Positions 26,284-35,017 of a stretch of DNA of 64,000 nt are shown here, in pieces (position 1 is the first letter of the stretch; every line of letters starts with the position of its first letter). Origin of the DNA: CAVPWP01 sp050789285 (GTDB lineage Bacteria; Pseudomonadota; Alphaproteobacteria; Rhodobacterales; Rhodobacteraceae). The notes under the pieces are model-generated. The model saw only the letters and a list, made by a program, of their open reading frames with translations. It did not search any database and had not been told where the DNA came from. The position numbers and the translations under genes were made by a program. The DNA lies in contig NZ_JBOUVX010000002.1 in the NCBI RefSeq assembly GCF_050789285.1, positions 620,001 to 684,000 on the forward strand. Direction: 5' to 3'.

Positions 26284-27861
26284 ATGTCCGATCTGCGCGA
26301 CGCCGCGATGAATTCGAAAGCCTGGCCCTTCGAAGAGGCGCGTCGGGTTCTCAAGCGCTATGAGGCCGCGCCGCCCGAGAAGGGACATGTGCTGTTCGAA
26401 ACCGGCTATGGGCCTTCCGGCCTGCCGCATATCGGCACTTTCGGCGAGGTGTTGCGCACCACGATGATCCGCCGCGCCTTCGAGGCGATCAGCGATATCC
26501 CGACGCGGCTGATCTGCTTCTCGGACGACATGGACGGGATGCGGAAGGTGCCCGAAAACGTCCCCAATCCCGAGATGCTGCGGGAACATCTGCAAATGCC
26601 GCTGACCAGCGTCCCGGATCCGTTCGGCAAGTTCGAAAGCTTCGGCCATCACAACAACGCCATGCTGCGGCGGTTCCTCGACACTTTCGGGTTCGAGTAC
26701 GAGTTCTATTCCGCGACGGACTTCTACAAGTCCGGCCAATTCGACAAGACCCTTCTGCTGGCCGCCGAGCGGTACGACGCGATCATGGAGGTCATGCTGG
26801 CGTCCCTGCGCGAAGAACGGCAGCAGACCTATTCCGTCTTCCTTCCGATCCACCCCGAGACTGGACGGGTTCTGTACGTTCCGATCAAGCACGTCGACGC
26901 CAGGGAAGGCACGGTCACCTTCGACGACGAGAGCGGGCGGGAATGGACGCTTCCTGTCACGGGCGGCCAGTGCAAGCTGCAGTGGAAGCCCGATTTCGGG
27001 GCCCGCTGGGCCGCGCTGGGCGTGGACTTCGAGATGTACGGCAAGGACCATTCCACCAACACGCCGATCTACGACCGGATCTGTGAGATCCTTGGACAAC
27101 GGGCGCCCGAACATTTCACCTACGAGCTGTTTCTTGACGAGAGCGGCGAGAAGATCTCGAAATCGAAAGGCAACGGCCTGTCGATCGACGAATGGCTGAC
27201 CTACGCCGCGACCGAAAGCCTGTCGTATTTCATGTATGGCAAGCCCAAGACAGCGAAGCGGCTGTGGTGGGACGTGATTCCCAAGGCGGTCGACGAGTAC
27301 CACCAGCAATTGCGTGCCTTCCCCGAGCAGACGCTGGATCAGCAACTGGCGAACCCCGTCTGGCACATCCACAACGGCACCCCGCCCGAGTCGAAGATGG
27401 TGGTGCCCTTCGCGATGCTTCTGAACCTTGCCAGCGTCAGCCACGCCGAGGACAAGGCGAAGATGTGGGGCTTCATCCGGCGTTATGCGCCCGACGCCAG
27501 CCCCGAGACGCATCCCGATCTTGACGCGGCGGCGGGCTTTGCCGTGCGCTACTACAACGACTTCGTGAAGCCCTCGAAGGTCTTCCGCGCGCCCGACGCA
27601 AAGGAGCGGGCGGCGATGGAGGATCTGCTTGTCCGGCTCAAGGCCTGGCAGGGCGGGCTTGATCCCGAAGAATTGCAGTCGATGGTCTTCGCAGTCGGAA
27701 AGGATCACGCGTTCGAGCCGCTGCGTGACTGGTTCAAGGCACTTTACGAGGTGCTTCTGGGGGCAAGCCAGGGTCCGCGCTTCGGCGGCTTCATCGCGCT
27801 TTACGGCATCGACGAGACGATCGCCCTGATCGAGGCGGGGCTGAAGGGCGACCTGAGCTAG
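26284..27861 (+). CDS. lysK: Lysyl-tRNA synthetase, class I
   Basis: A 525-residue class I LysRS, the archaeal-type enzyme used by most alphaproteobacteria in place of class II LysS. The HIGH signature is GPSGLPHIGT (~43-52), the KMSKS signature is KISKSKG (~287). A Rossmann core is followed by a helical anticodon-binding C-terminus. ATG 26284 is used; an internal ATG at 26308 exists, and neither has a strong ribosome-binding site. The stop overlaps by four bases the stop of the convergent CHAD gene. Confidence 0.95.
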   Translation: MSDLRDAAMNSKAWPFEEARRVLKRYEAAPPEKGHVLFETGYGPSGLPHIGTFGEVLRTTMIRRAFEAISDIPTRLICFSDDMDGMRKVPENVPNPEMLREHLQMPLTSVPDPFGKFESFGHHNNAMLRRFLDTFGFEYEFYSATDFYKSGQFDKTLLLAAERYDAIMEVMLASLREERQQTYSVFLPIHPETGRVLYVPIKHVDAREGTVTFDDESGREWTLPVTGGQCKLQWKPDFGARWAALGVDFEMYGKDHSTNTPIYDRICEILGQRAPEHFTYELFLDESGEKISKSKGNGLSIDEWLTYAATESLSYFMYGKPKTAKRLWWDVIPKAVDEYHQQLRAFPEQTLDQQLANPVWHIHNGTPPESKMVVPFAMLLNLASVSHAEDKAKMWGFIRRYAPDASPETHPDLDAAAGFAVRYYNDFVKPSKVFRAPDAKERAAMEDLLVRLKAWQGGLDPEELQSMVFAVGKDHAFEPLRDWFKALYEVLLGASQGPRFGGFIALYGIDETIALIEAGLKGDLS

Positions 27862-28703
27862 GCGTTCCGCCAGATTTTCCAGAGCGCACCCCAGCGGGCG
27901 GCAAGCGCCTTGGGCTTTTCGGCGAAAAGCCGCGCGCCGAGAAGATCGGCCTCGGCCCAGATCTCGACCTGCCTGTTGCGGGCGCGGTCGATCATCTGCG
28001 TGGCGCGGGGATCGCTGAGGCGGCGCAGTCGGTGGGCCAGAACGGCAAGATCATGATGGGCTCCCAGAAGGTCGCCCAGCCGGTTGGCGGCCTCGATGTG
28101 GGGCGCCATGACCTCGGGCCAGATCGGTTCCAGAAGGCGTGACTGGTAAAAGTGGTTCTTCACCCGTGTGCGCCAGGCGTGGAGCGTCTCGTCATCCGGG
28201 TTTTCCCGCGCCTCGCGGTGGCGCCGGCGGGCCAGCCTGACGGTGCTGGCAAGGCCGGCCGCGACCGGATCGAAGCCCGGGGCGCCAAGTCGCCAGCCGG
28301 ACGCGCGCTGGCGCAGCCCGGTGATGTCCCGGACGTAGGCGGCAACCGGCCCGGCCGGATCGGCCGCGTTCGGATGCACCTCCCAAGGCAGAAGGCCGCT
28401 GGCATCCTGATCACCTGCAAGTTCGGTCAGGGTGATCTCAACCACATGCGTGTCGCGCAGCGGAGACAGGTGCCGTGCCGCATCTCGAAGCGCCGCGTCC
28501 TCATTTCTGAAGTCGGGGAACGCAGGTTTGACCAGACGGATCAACCCGCGAAGCTTTTTCACCGCCAGACGCATGTCGTGCAGACGTTGCGGAAGCGGGC
28601 CGCTGTCAGAGGCGCGCGCAAGCCCGAATTCGGTCTGCTCGATAGCGATTCGGCGCAGCGCGGCCTGCACGGATTTGTCGGAACGGGAAAACGCGTAGCT
28701 CAC
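27858..28703 (-). CDS. CHAD-domain protein
   Basis: A 281-residue helical protein with conserved histidines and basic residues of the CHAD domain: HDMRLAVKKLRGLIRL near residue 42, LRDTHVVE, ETLHAWRTRVKNHFYQSRLL, and LGAHHDLAVL. CHAD domains bind inorganic polyphosphate; they often accompany CYTH/triphosphatase domains or polyphosphate kinases, neither of which is present here. The GTG at 28703 has GGAGG seven bases upstream and starts just before the domain; the frame extends to 28835 without a good site. Confidence 0.88.
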   Translation of the reverse strand: MSYAFSRSDKSVQAALRRIAIEQTEFGLARASDSGPLPQRLHDMRLAVKKLRGLIRLVKPAFPDFRNEDAALRDAARHLSPLRDTHVVEITLTELAGDQDASGLLPWEVHPNAADPAGPVAAYVRDITGLRQRASGWRLGAPGFDPVAAGLASTVRLARRRHREARENPDDETLHAWRTRVKNHFYQSRLLEPIWPEVMAPHIEAANRLGDLLGAHHDLAVLAHRLRRLSDPRATQMIDRARNRQVEIWAEADLLGARLFAEKPKALAARWGALWKIWRNA

Positions 28704-28816
28704 GGACGGGCCTCCAACCCCACATCTGGGCATTCGGGCCGGTCGTGCCAATCCCCGGCTTGCCAGAGCGCCTGCGGGAGCTATCTGTTGGCGGGTCCTC
28801 GGGGGAGAGACTGCCC

Positions 28817-29227
28817 ATGCGCCGCGTCCTGGCAACCGTATTCGCGACCGCCCTCTTCATCGTGCCGCTGCACGCGCAGGAGGGATCGGACAGCGCCATC
28901 ACCGGCGTGATCCAAAACCAGATCGACGCCTTCCTGCGGGACGACTTCGCCTCGGCCTTCACCTATGCCTCGCCATCGATCAAGCAGCTGTTCGGCACGC
29001 CCGAGAACTTCGGCGTCATGGTGCGGCAGGGCTATCCGATGGTCTGGCGGCCGGCGGACGTGCAATACCTGGAGCTTGAAGAGATCGGCGGGCGTCTGTG
29101 GCAGAAGGTGATGATCACGGATCAGTCAGGCACGGTGCACGTGCTTGGCTATCAGATGATCGAGACGCCGGACGGCTGGCAGATCAACGGCGTTCAGGTG
29201 TTGCAGGCGCCGCAGGTCGGCGCCTGA
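28817..29227 (+). CDS. Secreted DUF4864 protein
   Basis: A 136-residue protein with a Sec signal peptide (MRRVLATVFATALFIVPLHAQ, cleavage near 20-21). The mature part, AITGVIQNQIDAFLRDDFASAFTYASPSIKQLF to GYQMIETPDGWQINGVQV, matches DUF4864, a small periplasmic domain resembling the NTF2-like/SnoaL fold. Function unknown. ATG 28817 has GGAGA at a suitable distance; an upstream in-frame ATG at 28745 would bury the signal peptide and is rejected. It is divergent from the CHAD gene. Confidence 0.82.
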   Translation: MRRVLATVFATALFIVPLHAQEGSDSAITGVIQNQIDAFLRDDFASAFTYASPSIKQLFGTPENFGVMVRQGYPMVWRPADVQYLELEEIGGRLWQKVMITDQSGTVHVLGYQMIETPDGWQINGVQVLQAPQVGA

Positions 29228-29400
29228 GGGCGCACGCCTTGCAAGCCCATCGTTAACGATCGCTTGATACTTCTTTCCGCGCCGGGCGCGACGGGCGTGC
29301 CCGCGGCATGATTTCCGACAGTGCAGCCGCTGCGGCGGGGGCTTCGGCCCCTTTCCGGCTGCGCGCCGCGGTCGGTGTCGGCGAGAAGGAAGGAATTTCG

Positions 29401-31692
29401 ATGAACAAGGCCATCACCGACGGGCTGGAGCTGATGCCGCCGGCCTTTGCGACCGGGCTTGCCGTCTGGTCGCGCGAGGACGGAACGCCGGGATCCGCCA
29501 CCTATGCCGACGCGCCGGACGCGGCGTTCGTGCCGGCGGATCAGGACTTCGGCGGCGCCATCGAGATCGTCAAGACCGAGGGTATCCAGCGGCTGCGCTG
29601 GACTGGCGAGACGCCGATCCTTCCGGGCTGCTACCTGCGCATCCGTGCCCGGGTGAAGGCGCTTTCGGGCAACATGCCCTCGGTGCGCATCGCCGGCTGG
29701 GCCGGAGGCGCAGGTGGCGCCGCAGTGACCGGTGTGCCACTGGCCGGACCCTCGGTCGCACTGGCCGCCTATGGCCAGGTCGTCGAGGTCAGCGCCATCG
29801 TCGGAACCGGGGCGCGCACGGGCGTCGATCTTCAATGGACGCCAGAGGTGCTTTACGGCCATTTCGGTCTTGACCTGACCGGGCCCAATGGCGGCGCAGT
29901 CCGGATCGACGACATCGTGATCGAGGACGTGACCGCCGTCTTCCACCGCAAGATGATGGACTGGGTCGACGTCAAGGACTACGGCGCGGCGGGCGACGGA
30001 GTGACCGACGACAGCGCCGCCTTCGAGGCCGCCGATGCCGCCGCCAATGGCCGGCAGGTGCTGGTGTCCGAAGGCATTTTCCTTCTGGCCGATCACGTGA
30101 CCTTCGAGAACGCCGTCCGTTTCGAAGGGCGGGTGACGATGCCGGAGGACAAGCGGCTGATCCTGCGCCAGAACTTCCGGCTTCCCACCTATATCGACGC
30201 CTTCGGAGACGAGGTCCTGGCCTTCCGGAAGGCCTTTCAGGCGCTGCTGAACTTCAGCGATCACGAAAGCCTCGACCTTGGCGGGCGGCGAATCGAACTG
30301 GTGGCGCCGATCGACATGCAGGCGGCGGTCGCCACCGAGGATATCTATGAGATCCGCCGCGTGATCCGGAATGGGCAGTTCAATTGTCTTCCCGGCGCGG
30401 GGTGGGACACGGAGGTTCATGCCAGCCAGGCCAGCTACAGCACGGCCGATCCGCTGCGCCTGACCGCAGTCGCGAACGTCGCGAACATCCCCGTCGGCGC
30501 CCTGGTCGAGGGCCCTGGCGTCGGGCGCGAGGTCTACGTGCGGTCGAAGGACATCGCTGCCGGCACGATCGATCTGAGTCAGCAGCTTTTCGGGCCCGCG
30601 GCCAGCCAAGTTTATACCTTTCGCAGGTTCAAGTACGCGCTGGATTTCTCGGGCTTCTCGAAGCTGTCGAAACTGACGCTGACCGACATCGATTTTCAAT
30701 GTCAGGGCGCGGCCTCGGGCATCCTTCTTGCCCCCGACGGCAACACCTTCCACGTCAGGGACTGCCACATCACGAAGCCGCGCTACCGCGGCATCACCTC
30801 GATCGGGATCGGCTGTCAGGACCTTCAGATCGACCGCTGCCACTTCACCTCGGACGAGCAGCAGACCCCGGCGACCGAGCGCGAGTCGATCGGCTTCAAC
30901 GTCAACGCCAACGACGCCAAGATCCGCGACAACCGATTTCAGCGCTTGGGCACGACGATGGTGCTTCATGGCAACGGCCACCTGATCGTCGGCAACCACT
31001 GGTTCCAGGGCGACAACGTCACCGACGGGCCACGGGTCGCGGGCCTGGTTTTCACCGAAACCAACGTGAAGTCCGTGGTCACCGGCAATTACATCGACAA
31101 CTCCTTCATCGAATGGACCAACGAACACGACGCGACGCCCGCAATGGGAGCCGAGTTCTCGTTCGGCGGACTGACGGTGACCGGCAATATTTTCACCGTC
31201 AACGATGCCGCCCCCTGGTTTTCCTGGTTCGTCGTCAAACCCTATGGCGCGGGACACTTCATCCAGGGGCTGTCGGTCACCGGAAACACGTTCAAGTCGC
31301 TCAATGGCACAACCACGCGGATCGAGCGGGTGGATTCGAGCATTGCGGGGCTCGATTTTTCGCGCACCCGGAATGTCGAATTCTCGGGCAACACGTTCAA
31401 CGGGATCGGCCAGAACACGATCAACCCCGTCACACTCGAATTCAACCAGTCTGGGGCGGCGACGAACTGGGTCCTGGATGTCAGCGGCTACCTGCCTTTC
31501 GGTGGCTGGTCGCGCGAGGTGACCGCCCTGGTTATCGAAGGGCCGTTGCGCAATGGCAGCGGGCAGACCGTCTTCGCGACGCCCTACGTCACCACGCTGG
31601 ATGGCGCGGGGAACAATCTTGTCCGTCTGACCTGGCCGCAGGCGCTGTCCGGGCGGGTCCACGTCACGGCGCGCGTCGACCGGCCGATCTGA
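29401..31692 (+). CDS. Large right-handed beta-helix protein (pectate-lyase-3/GH28-like, tailspike-like)
   Basis: A 763-residue protein. Residues ~1-185 form an N-terminal carbohydrate-binding-like beta domain. Then WVDVKDYGAAGDGVTDDSAAFEAA is the hallmark start of pectate-lyase-3/GH28-type beta-helices, as in phage tailspikes and exopolysaccharide lyases. The following ~400 residues have many short repeats with Asn ladders (VTGNYIDN, VTGNIFTVN, VTGNTFKSL, FSGNTFNG). There is no signal peptide. ATG 29401 follows AAGGA. It stands alone without phage genes, so it may be an exported polysaccharide-modifying enzyme or a domesticated tailspike. Catalytic residues cannot be assigned by eye. Confidence 0.8.
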   Translation: MNKAITDGLELMPPAFATGLAVWSREDGTPGSATYADAPDAAFVPADQDFGGAIEIVKTEGIQRLRWTGETPILPGCYLRIRARVKALSGNMPSVRIAGWAGGAGGAAVTGVPLAGPSVALAAYGQVVEVSAIVGTGARTGVDLQWTPEVLYGHFGLDLTGPNGGAVRIDDIVIEDVTAVFHRKMMDWVDVKDYGAAGDGVTDDSAAFEAADAAANGRQVLVSEGIFLLADHVTFENAVRFEGRVTMPEDKRLILRQNFRLPTYIDAFGDEVLAFRKAFQALLNFSDHESLDLGGRRIELVAPIDMQAAVATEDIYEIRRVIRNGQFNCLPGAGWDTEVHASQASYSTADPLRLTAVANVANIPVGALVEGPGVGREVYVRSKDIAAGTIDLSQQLFGPAASQVYTFRRFKYALDFSGFSKLSKLTLTDIDFQCQGAASGILLAPDGNTFHVRDCHITKPRYRGITSIGIGCQDLQIDRCHFTSDEQQTPATERESIGFNVNANDAKIRDNRFQRLGTTMVLHGNGHLIVGNHWFQGDNVTDGPRVAGLVFTETNVKSVVTGNYIDNSFIEWTNEHDATPAMGAEFSFGGLTVTGNIFTVNDAAPWFSWFVVKPYGAGHFIQGLSVTGNTFKSLNGTTTRIERVDSSIAGLDFSRTRNVEFSGNTFNGIGQNTINPVTLEFNQSGAATNWVLDVSGYLPFGGWSREVTALVIEGPLRNGSGQTVFATPYVTTLDGAGNNLVRLTWPQALSGRVHVTARVDRPI

Positions 31693-31715
31693 CCGACGGC
31701 GCCTGCCTCGGATGG

Positions 31716-32207
31716 TCAGCCTTTGGCAAGGTCTTCGGGCGTCAGCACGAAGGCCTTGCCGAACCCGCCGTTCAGATAGGCGCCTGTGGGCATCAGCCGG
31801 ACAAGCGAGAAATCCCCGAAGTCGATGTAGAGCTTCGCCTTCGGCTGTTGCGCAAGGTAGTGCGCGCGAAGGGCGGCCTGACCGGGGCCACGGCGGTCGA
31901 TGAAGGCCGCGTGCGCCTGGATCGTCAGGCGGGGATGGGTCAGCGGATCGCCCTTCGGCCCCGGCTCTCCCACCAGAAGCGAACAGGCGGGATCGGCCCG
32001 AAGCGCGCGGGTGTGCTGCGACAGGTCCGAGATCAGCGTGAGCGGTGCGCCGTCGGGCGTGGTCGCCACCGCGATGCGGGTGACCACGGGCGCGCCGGTT
32101 TCGGGATCGCGGACGCCGAGGGCCCCGAATCGCGCGCCGTCAAGAAGGCGGCGAGCCAGCGCGCGGGCCTCGTCGTCAGTGGGGCGGATCGGGGACGTTT
32201 CAGCCAT
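31716..32207 (-). CDS. HugZ/pyridoxamine-5'-phosphate-oxidase-fold protein
   Basis: A 163-residue split-barrel protein. ARRLLDGARFGALGVRDPETGAPVVTRIAVATTPDGAPLTLISDLSQHTRAL is the N-terminal half of the PNPOx-like/HugZ family, whose members bind flavin, F420 or heme and may degrade heme. The DUF2470 C-terminal domain of full-length HugZ is absent. The chosen ATG 32207 lacks a strong ribosome-binding site; an in-frame start at 32270 would add 21 residues. It is divergent from the Usp gene. Confidence 0.82.
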   Translation of the reverse strand: MAETSPIRPTDDEARALARRLLDGARFGALGVRDPETGAPVVTRIAVATTPDGAPLTLISDLSQHTRALRADPACSLLVGEPGPKGDPLTHPRLTIQAHAAFIDRRGPGQAALRAHYLAQQPKAKLYIDFGDFSLVRLMPTGAYLNGGFGKAFVLTPEDLAKG

Positions 32208-32329
32208 GGTGGGCCGAAGGTGGCGCAGCACGGGCCCCTTGCCAAGATCCCTGGCGGCTTCCTGACCCAAATCAAGGCGCAGCGCCGCAGACTCTGCTTG
32301 GCTCGTCCCGAAGACAGGGAGGGTCCGGG

Positions 32330-32737
32330 ATGTACAGACATGTGCTTGTGCCGATCGCGATCGAGCATGGCGAAGGAACGAAGACGGCGCTGGCGGCCGC
32401 CCGGCTGCTGGCCGACAAGGGGGCGCAGATCACCGCTCTGACGGTGCTAGAGCCCGTGCCGGCCTTCATCGCGAACGAGTTGCCCGAGGGGCAGATCGAA
32501 CGGACCTCGATCGACGTGATGGCCGCGCTTCGCGACGAGCTTGAGGGGAACGATGACATCAAGCCGGTGGTCATCACCGGGCATCCGGGGCGCGCCATCG
32601 TTGCGTTCGCCGACGAAAATGGCGTGGACTGCATCGTGGTGGCGTCGCACAAGCCGGGGCTGGCGGATTACTTCCTGGGCTCGACCGCGGCGCGGGTCGT
32701 GCGCCATGCGCGCTGCGCCGTGCATGTCGTGCGGTAG
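32330..32737 (+). CDS. Universal stress protein (UspA family)
   Basis: A 135-residue Usp domain. It begins MYRHVLVPIA, has the ATP-binding-like loop ITGHPGRAIVAFADE and ends with the conserved VDCIVVASHKPGLADYFLGSTAARVVRHARCAVHVVR, containing the G-x2-G-x9-G-S/T pattern in degenerate form. It probably binds ATP or senses stress. A degenerate FNR-like dyad (CTGACCCAAATCAA, 32262-32275) lies upstream with only one good half-site. The ABM gene follows 48 bp downstream. Confidence 0.9.
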   Translation: MYRHVLVPIAIEHGEGTKTALAAARLLADKGAQITALTVLEPVPAFIANELPEGQIERTSIDVMAALRDELEGNDDIKPVVITGHPGRAIVAFADENGVDCIVVASHKPGLADYFLGSTAARVVRHARCAVHVVR

Positions 32738-32785
32738 GCGGCCCATGGCCATCCATGCTAGGGTGGCCAACAGGGAGGGCCGCCG

Positions 32786-33106
32786 ATGCCGATGATCACG
32801 CCTGGCGCGGACATCCAGACCGTGCTGACGACCTTCGAGGTGACGCCCGGCACTTGCGACGATCTGCTGGACGAGTTGCGCGACGCCTACGCCAACGTCA
32901 TCTCGAACCAGCCGGGCTTCGTCTCGGCCGCGCTGCATGTGAACGATGCGCGCACGCGGATCGCCAACTATTCGCAGTGGCGCCGGCGCGAGGATTTTCA
33001 GGCCATGCTGCGCACCGACGAGATGCGCGTGCGCAACCGCCGGATCACGGCGCTGTGCCGATCGTTCGAGCCCGTCATGGTCGAGGTCGTGGCCGTGTTC
33101 GACTGA
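32786..33106 (+). CDS. Antibiotic biosynthesis monooxygenase (ABM)-domain protein
   Basis: A 106-residue ferredoxin-like alpha+beta barrel protein of the ABM family: VLTTFEVTPGTCDDLLDELRDAY, then QPGFVSAALHVNDARTRIANYSQWRRREDFQAML. Members are cofactor-free oxygenases or heme-degrading enzymes, or have no catalysis at all. The heme-degrading IsdG type has a conserved N/W/H triad that I do not see clearly here, so the function stays open. It lies in a row of small redox genes with the same orientation. Confidence 0.82.
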   Translation: MPMITPGADIQTVLTTFEVTPGTCDDLLDELRDAYANVISNQPGFVSAALHVNDARTRIANYSQWRRREDFQAMLRTDEMRVRNRRITALCRSFEPVMVEVVAVFD

Positions 33107-33168
33107 GGTTGCGCAGCGGCTGAGGGCCGGGTCATATGGGTCGGATCGCCGCGACGGAGAAAGGCACC

Positions 33169-33765
33169 ATGGCGCTTGTCGAGCCACTGACCGAAGACGA
33201 CATGGACCCTGCGCTGCGCGCGGCGGTTCAGTTCTTCAAGGGTCCCCTGGGCGTGATCCCGAATTCGGTCCGCACCATGGCGCACCGGCCCGAGATCGCG
33301 GCCGCCTTCACCAACCTCAATGTCGCGGTGATGCGCGATACCGGAACCGTCGCGCCCGAGTTCAAGCGGCTTCTGGGTTATGTGTCGTCCTTCGCGTCGG
33401 GTTGCCTCTATTGCCAGGCGCACATGATCCTTGCGTCCGAACGCTTCGGCGCCTCGGAAGATCGTCTTGCGGGGGTCTTCGACTTCGAGGACAGCCCGCA
33501 GTTCACCGAGGCCGAGAAGGCGGCGCTGGCCTTCGCGCAGGCCGCGACGCAGGTGCCCAACGGGGTCACGTCCGAGGTCGGCGATCGGCTCAGGGCGCAC
33601 TGGAGCGCAGAGGCGATCGTCGAGATCATGGGCGTCGTCGCGCTTTTCGGTTTCCTCAACCGCTGGAACGACTCGATGGGATCGGCGCTTGAGGATCTGC
33701 CCCTGTCGAAGGGCGAGGCGCGGCTGGCCGGGGCCACCGGATGGACCGCGGGAAAACACGTCTGA
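33169..33765 (+). CDS. Carboxymuconolactone decarboxylase/AhpD-like peroxidase-related protein
   Basis: A 198-residue helical protein with the AhpD-type redox motif CLYCQAH (CxxC followed by His) near residue 84. PNSVRTMAHRPEIAAAFTNL upstream is typical of the peroxidase-related subgroup. Such proteins reduce peroxides or alkylperoxidase partners. An earlier ATG at 33136 would add 11 residues without a site; ATG 33169 has GGAGAAAGG upstream. The rhodanese gene follows after 13 bases, so the two are probably one operon. Confidence 0.88.
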   Translation: MALVEPLTEDDMDPALRAAVQFFKGPLGVIPNSVRTMAHRPEIAAAFTNLNVAVMRDTGTVAPEFKRLLGYVSSFASGCLYCQAHMILASERFGASEDRLAGVFDFEDSPQFTEAEKAALAFAQAATQVPNGVTSEVGDRLRAHWSAEAIVEIMGVVALFGFLNRWNDSMGSALEDLPLSKGEARLAGATGWTAGKHV

Positions 33766-33778
33766 AGGAGGAGAAGAC

Positions 33779-34363
33779 ATGCGATATCTGGCCATTGCCG
33801 CCCTCATTGCGGCCGGACCGGCCTTTGCCGACGGCGTCAACATCGCCCCCGGCATCGCAAGTGTGACGGTCGAGACGCCATCAGGCCCCGTCGAGATCAG
33901 CCGCATCCAGGACGTCGAGAACGTGGTGACGGGCGAATGGGCGAAGACGTCGCGCCCGTGCCCCAACTTCTGCATCCAGCCGATGAGCCCCGCCGAAGGC
34001 GTCACGACCATCGGCGAACTCGAACTGATCGCCTTTCTCCAGGACCCCGAGGTGACGGTCGTCGATAGCCGGACGCCTGACTGGTACCTGGGTGGCACCA
34101 TCCCCGGTGCGGTAAACATGCCCTATACCGAGATGACCGACCGGCTGGGCGAACTGGGCTGCGAGCTTGATTTCGAAGGCTGGGAGTGTGCCGAGGCGCG
34201 GAAAGTCGCGATGTTTTGCAACGGCCTGTGGTGCGGGCAGTCGCCCGAGGCAATCCGGCGGATGATCGACGCGGGCTATCCGGCCGAGCGCATCTTCTAC
34301 TACCGCGGAGGCATGCAAAGCTGGCGAGTGCTGGGCCTTACGGTCACGCAGCCGGGGGGCTGA
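33779..34363 (+). CDS. Periplasmic rhodanese-domain protein
   Basis: A 194-residue protein with a signal peptide (MRYLAIAALIAAGPAFA). The rhodanese fold runs ~75-190: VTVVDSRTPDWYLGGTIPGAVNMPYTEM, then the active-site loop FCNGLWCGQSPEAIRRM and the end YYRGGMQSWRVLGLTV. Two cysteines in that loop could carry persulfide. A separate pair of cysteines, RPCPNFC, lies just before the domain. It is likely a sulfur-transfer or thiol-redox protein of the periplasm. AAGGAGG precedes the ATG; the hemerythrin gene starts two bases after its stop. Confidence 0.9.
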   Translation: MRYLAIAALIAAGPAFADGVNIAPGIASVTVETPSGPVEISRIQDVENVVTGEWAKTSRPCPNFCIQPMSPAEGVTTIGELELIAFLQDPEVTVVDSRTPDWYLGGTIPGAVNMPYTEMTDRLGELGCELDFEGWECAEARKVAMFCNGLWCGQSPEAIRRMIDAGYPAERIFYYRGGMQSWRVLGLTVTQPGG

Positions 34364-34365
34364 GG

Positions 34366-34929
34366 GTGGATCTTGCGCTTGAGACCCGGACGGGTCTGCC
34401 GGACGCCCTGCGCGTGCTTCTGGACGAGGTTCCGCGCGACGCCTGGGAAAGTCATCCGAATTTCGGCGGGATGGTCCAGTTCTGGCTGGAACGCCACCTG
34501 ATGTTCCGCCAGCTTTTGGCGCAGTTGACGACCGACTCCGAGGCGCTGATCGACGGCCGCGCCGGGATCGACAGCTATGCCCCGCGTCTGTCACGGTTCG
34601 GCGGGTTCTTCCTGAACCAGCTGCACGGTCATCATCAGATCGAGGATGTGCACTATTTCCCGCATTTGATGTCGATCGACCGGCGGATCGAGCGTGGCTT
34701 CGGAATCCTCGACGCCGATCACCATGCGCTGCATGGCCACCTCGACGCCTTCGCGCACGGGGCGAACGCCGTGCTGTCGCGCCAGAACGACGCGGCTGCC
34801 GCGCGCGAGGCGGTGAGTGACTTTCACACCCTGCTCGGACGGTTCCATCTCATGCTCGAGAGGCATCTCACCGACGAGGAAGACCTTGTCGTCCCGGTCA
34901 TCCTGAAATCGGGCTTCGACCACGGCTAG
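34366..34929 (+). CDS. Hemerythrin (HHE) domain protein
   Basis: A 187-residue four-helix-bundle protein. Iron ligands are suggested by HLMFRQL, HGHHQIEDVHYFPHL, DADHHALHGHLDAF and HLMLERHLTDEEDLVVP, giving the H...HxxxE...H...HxxxD pattern. Such proteins bind O2, NO or act in Fe-S repair. The GTG at 34366 is chosen because it lies two bases after the rhodanese stop behind a G-rich site; the frame is open upstream inside that gene. With the rhodanese, AhpD-like protein and cytochrome it suggests an NO/O2 or sulfur-stress unit. Confidence 0.87.
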   Translation: MDLALETRTGLPDALRVLLDEVPRDAWESHPNFGGMVQFWLERHLMFRQLLAQLTTDSEALIDGRAGIDSYAPRLSRFGGFFLNQLHGHHQIEDVHYFPHLMSIDRRIERGFGILDADHHALHGHLDAFAHGANAVLSRQNDAAAAREAVSDFHTLLGRFHLMLERHLTDEEDLVVPVILKSGFDHG

Positions 34930-34941
34930 ACTTCGGGCCGG

Positions 34942-34955
34942 TTGACTGTCGTCAA
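34942..34955. promoter_or_regulatory. FNR/DNR-type dyad upstream of the cytochrome c gene
   Basis: TTGACTGTCGTCAA is a perfect dyad TTGAC-N4-GTCAA, two symmetric changes from the FNR consensus, which alphaproteobacterial FNR/DNR-type regulators can tolerate. It is 63 bases before the cytochrome ATG. No good -10 is seen at the expected distance. Confidence 0.55.
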
Positions 34956-35017
34956 TGCCGCCGCTTCGATCCCGTGTTGCCATGTCCCTACGTGGATATG
35001 TCAGCACGGAGGAGAAC

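Noticed and set aside
29194..31662. An 822-codon minus-strand frame opposite the beta-helix gene
   Set aside because: The plus strand has a hallmark domain start and repeats; the minus frame has none.
32262..32275. Possible FNR box upstream of the Usp gene (CTGACCCAAATCAA)
   Set aside because: Only one half-site is good and there is no -10 at the expected distance; mentioned in the gene entry but not listed as a site.
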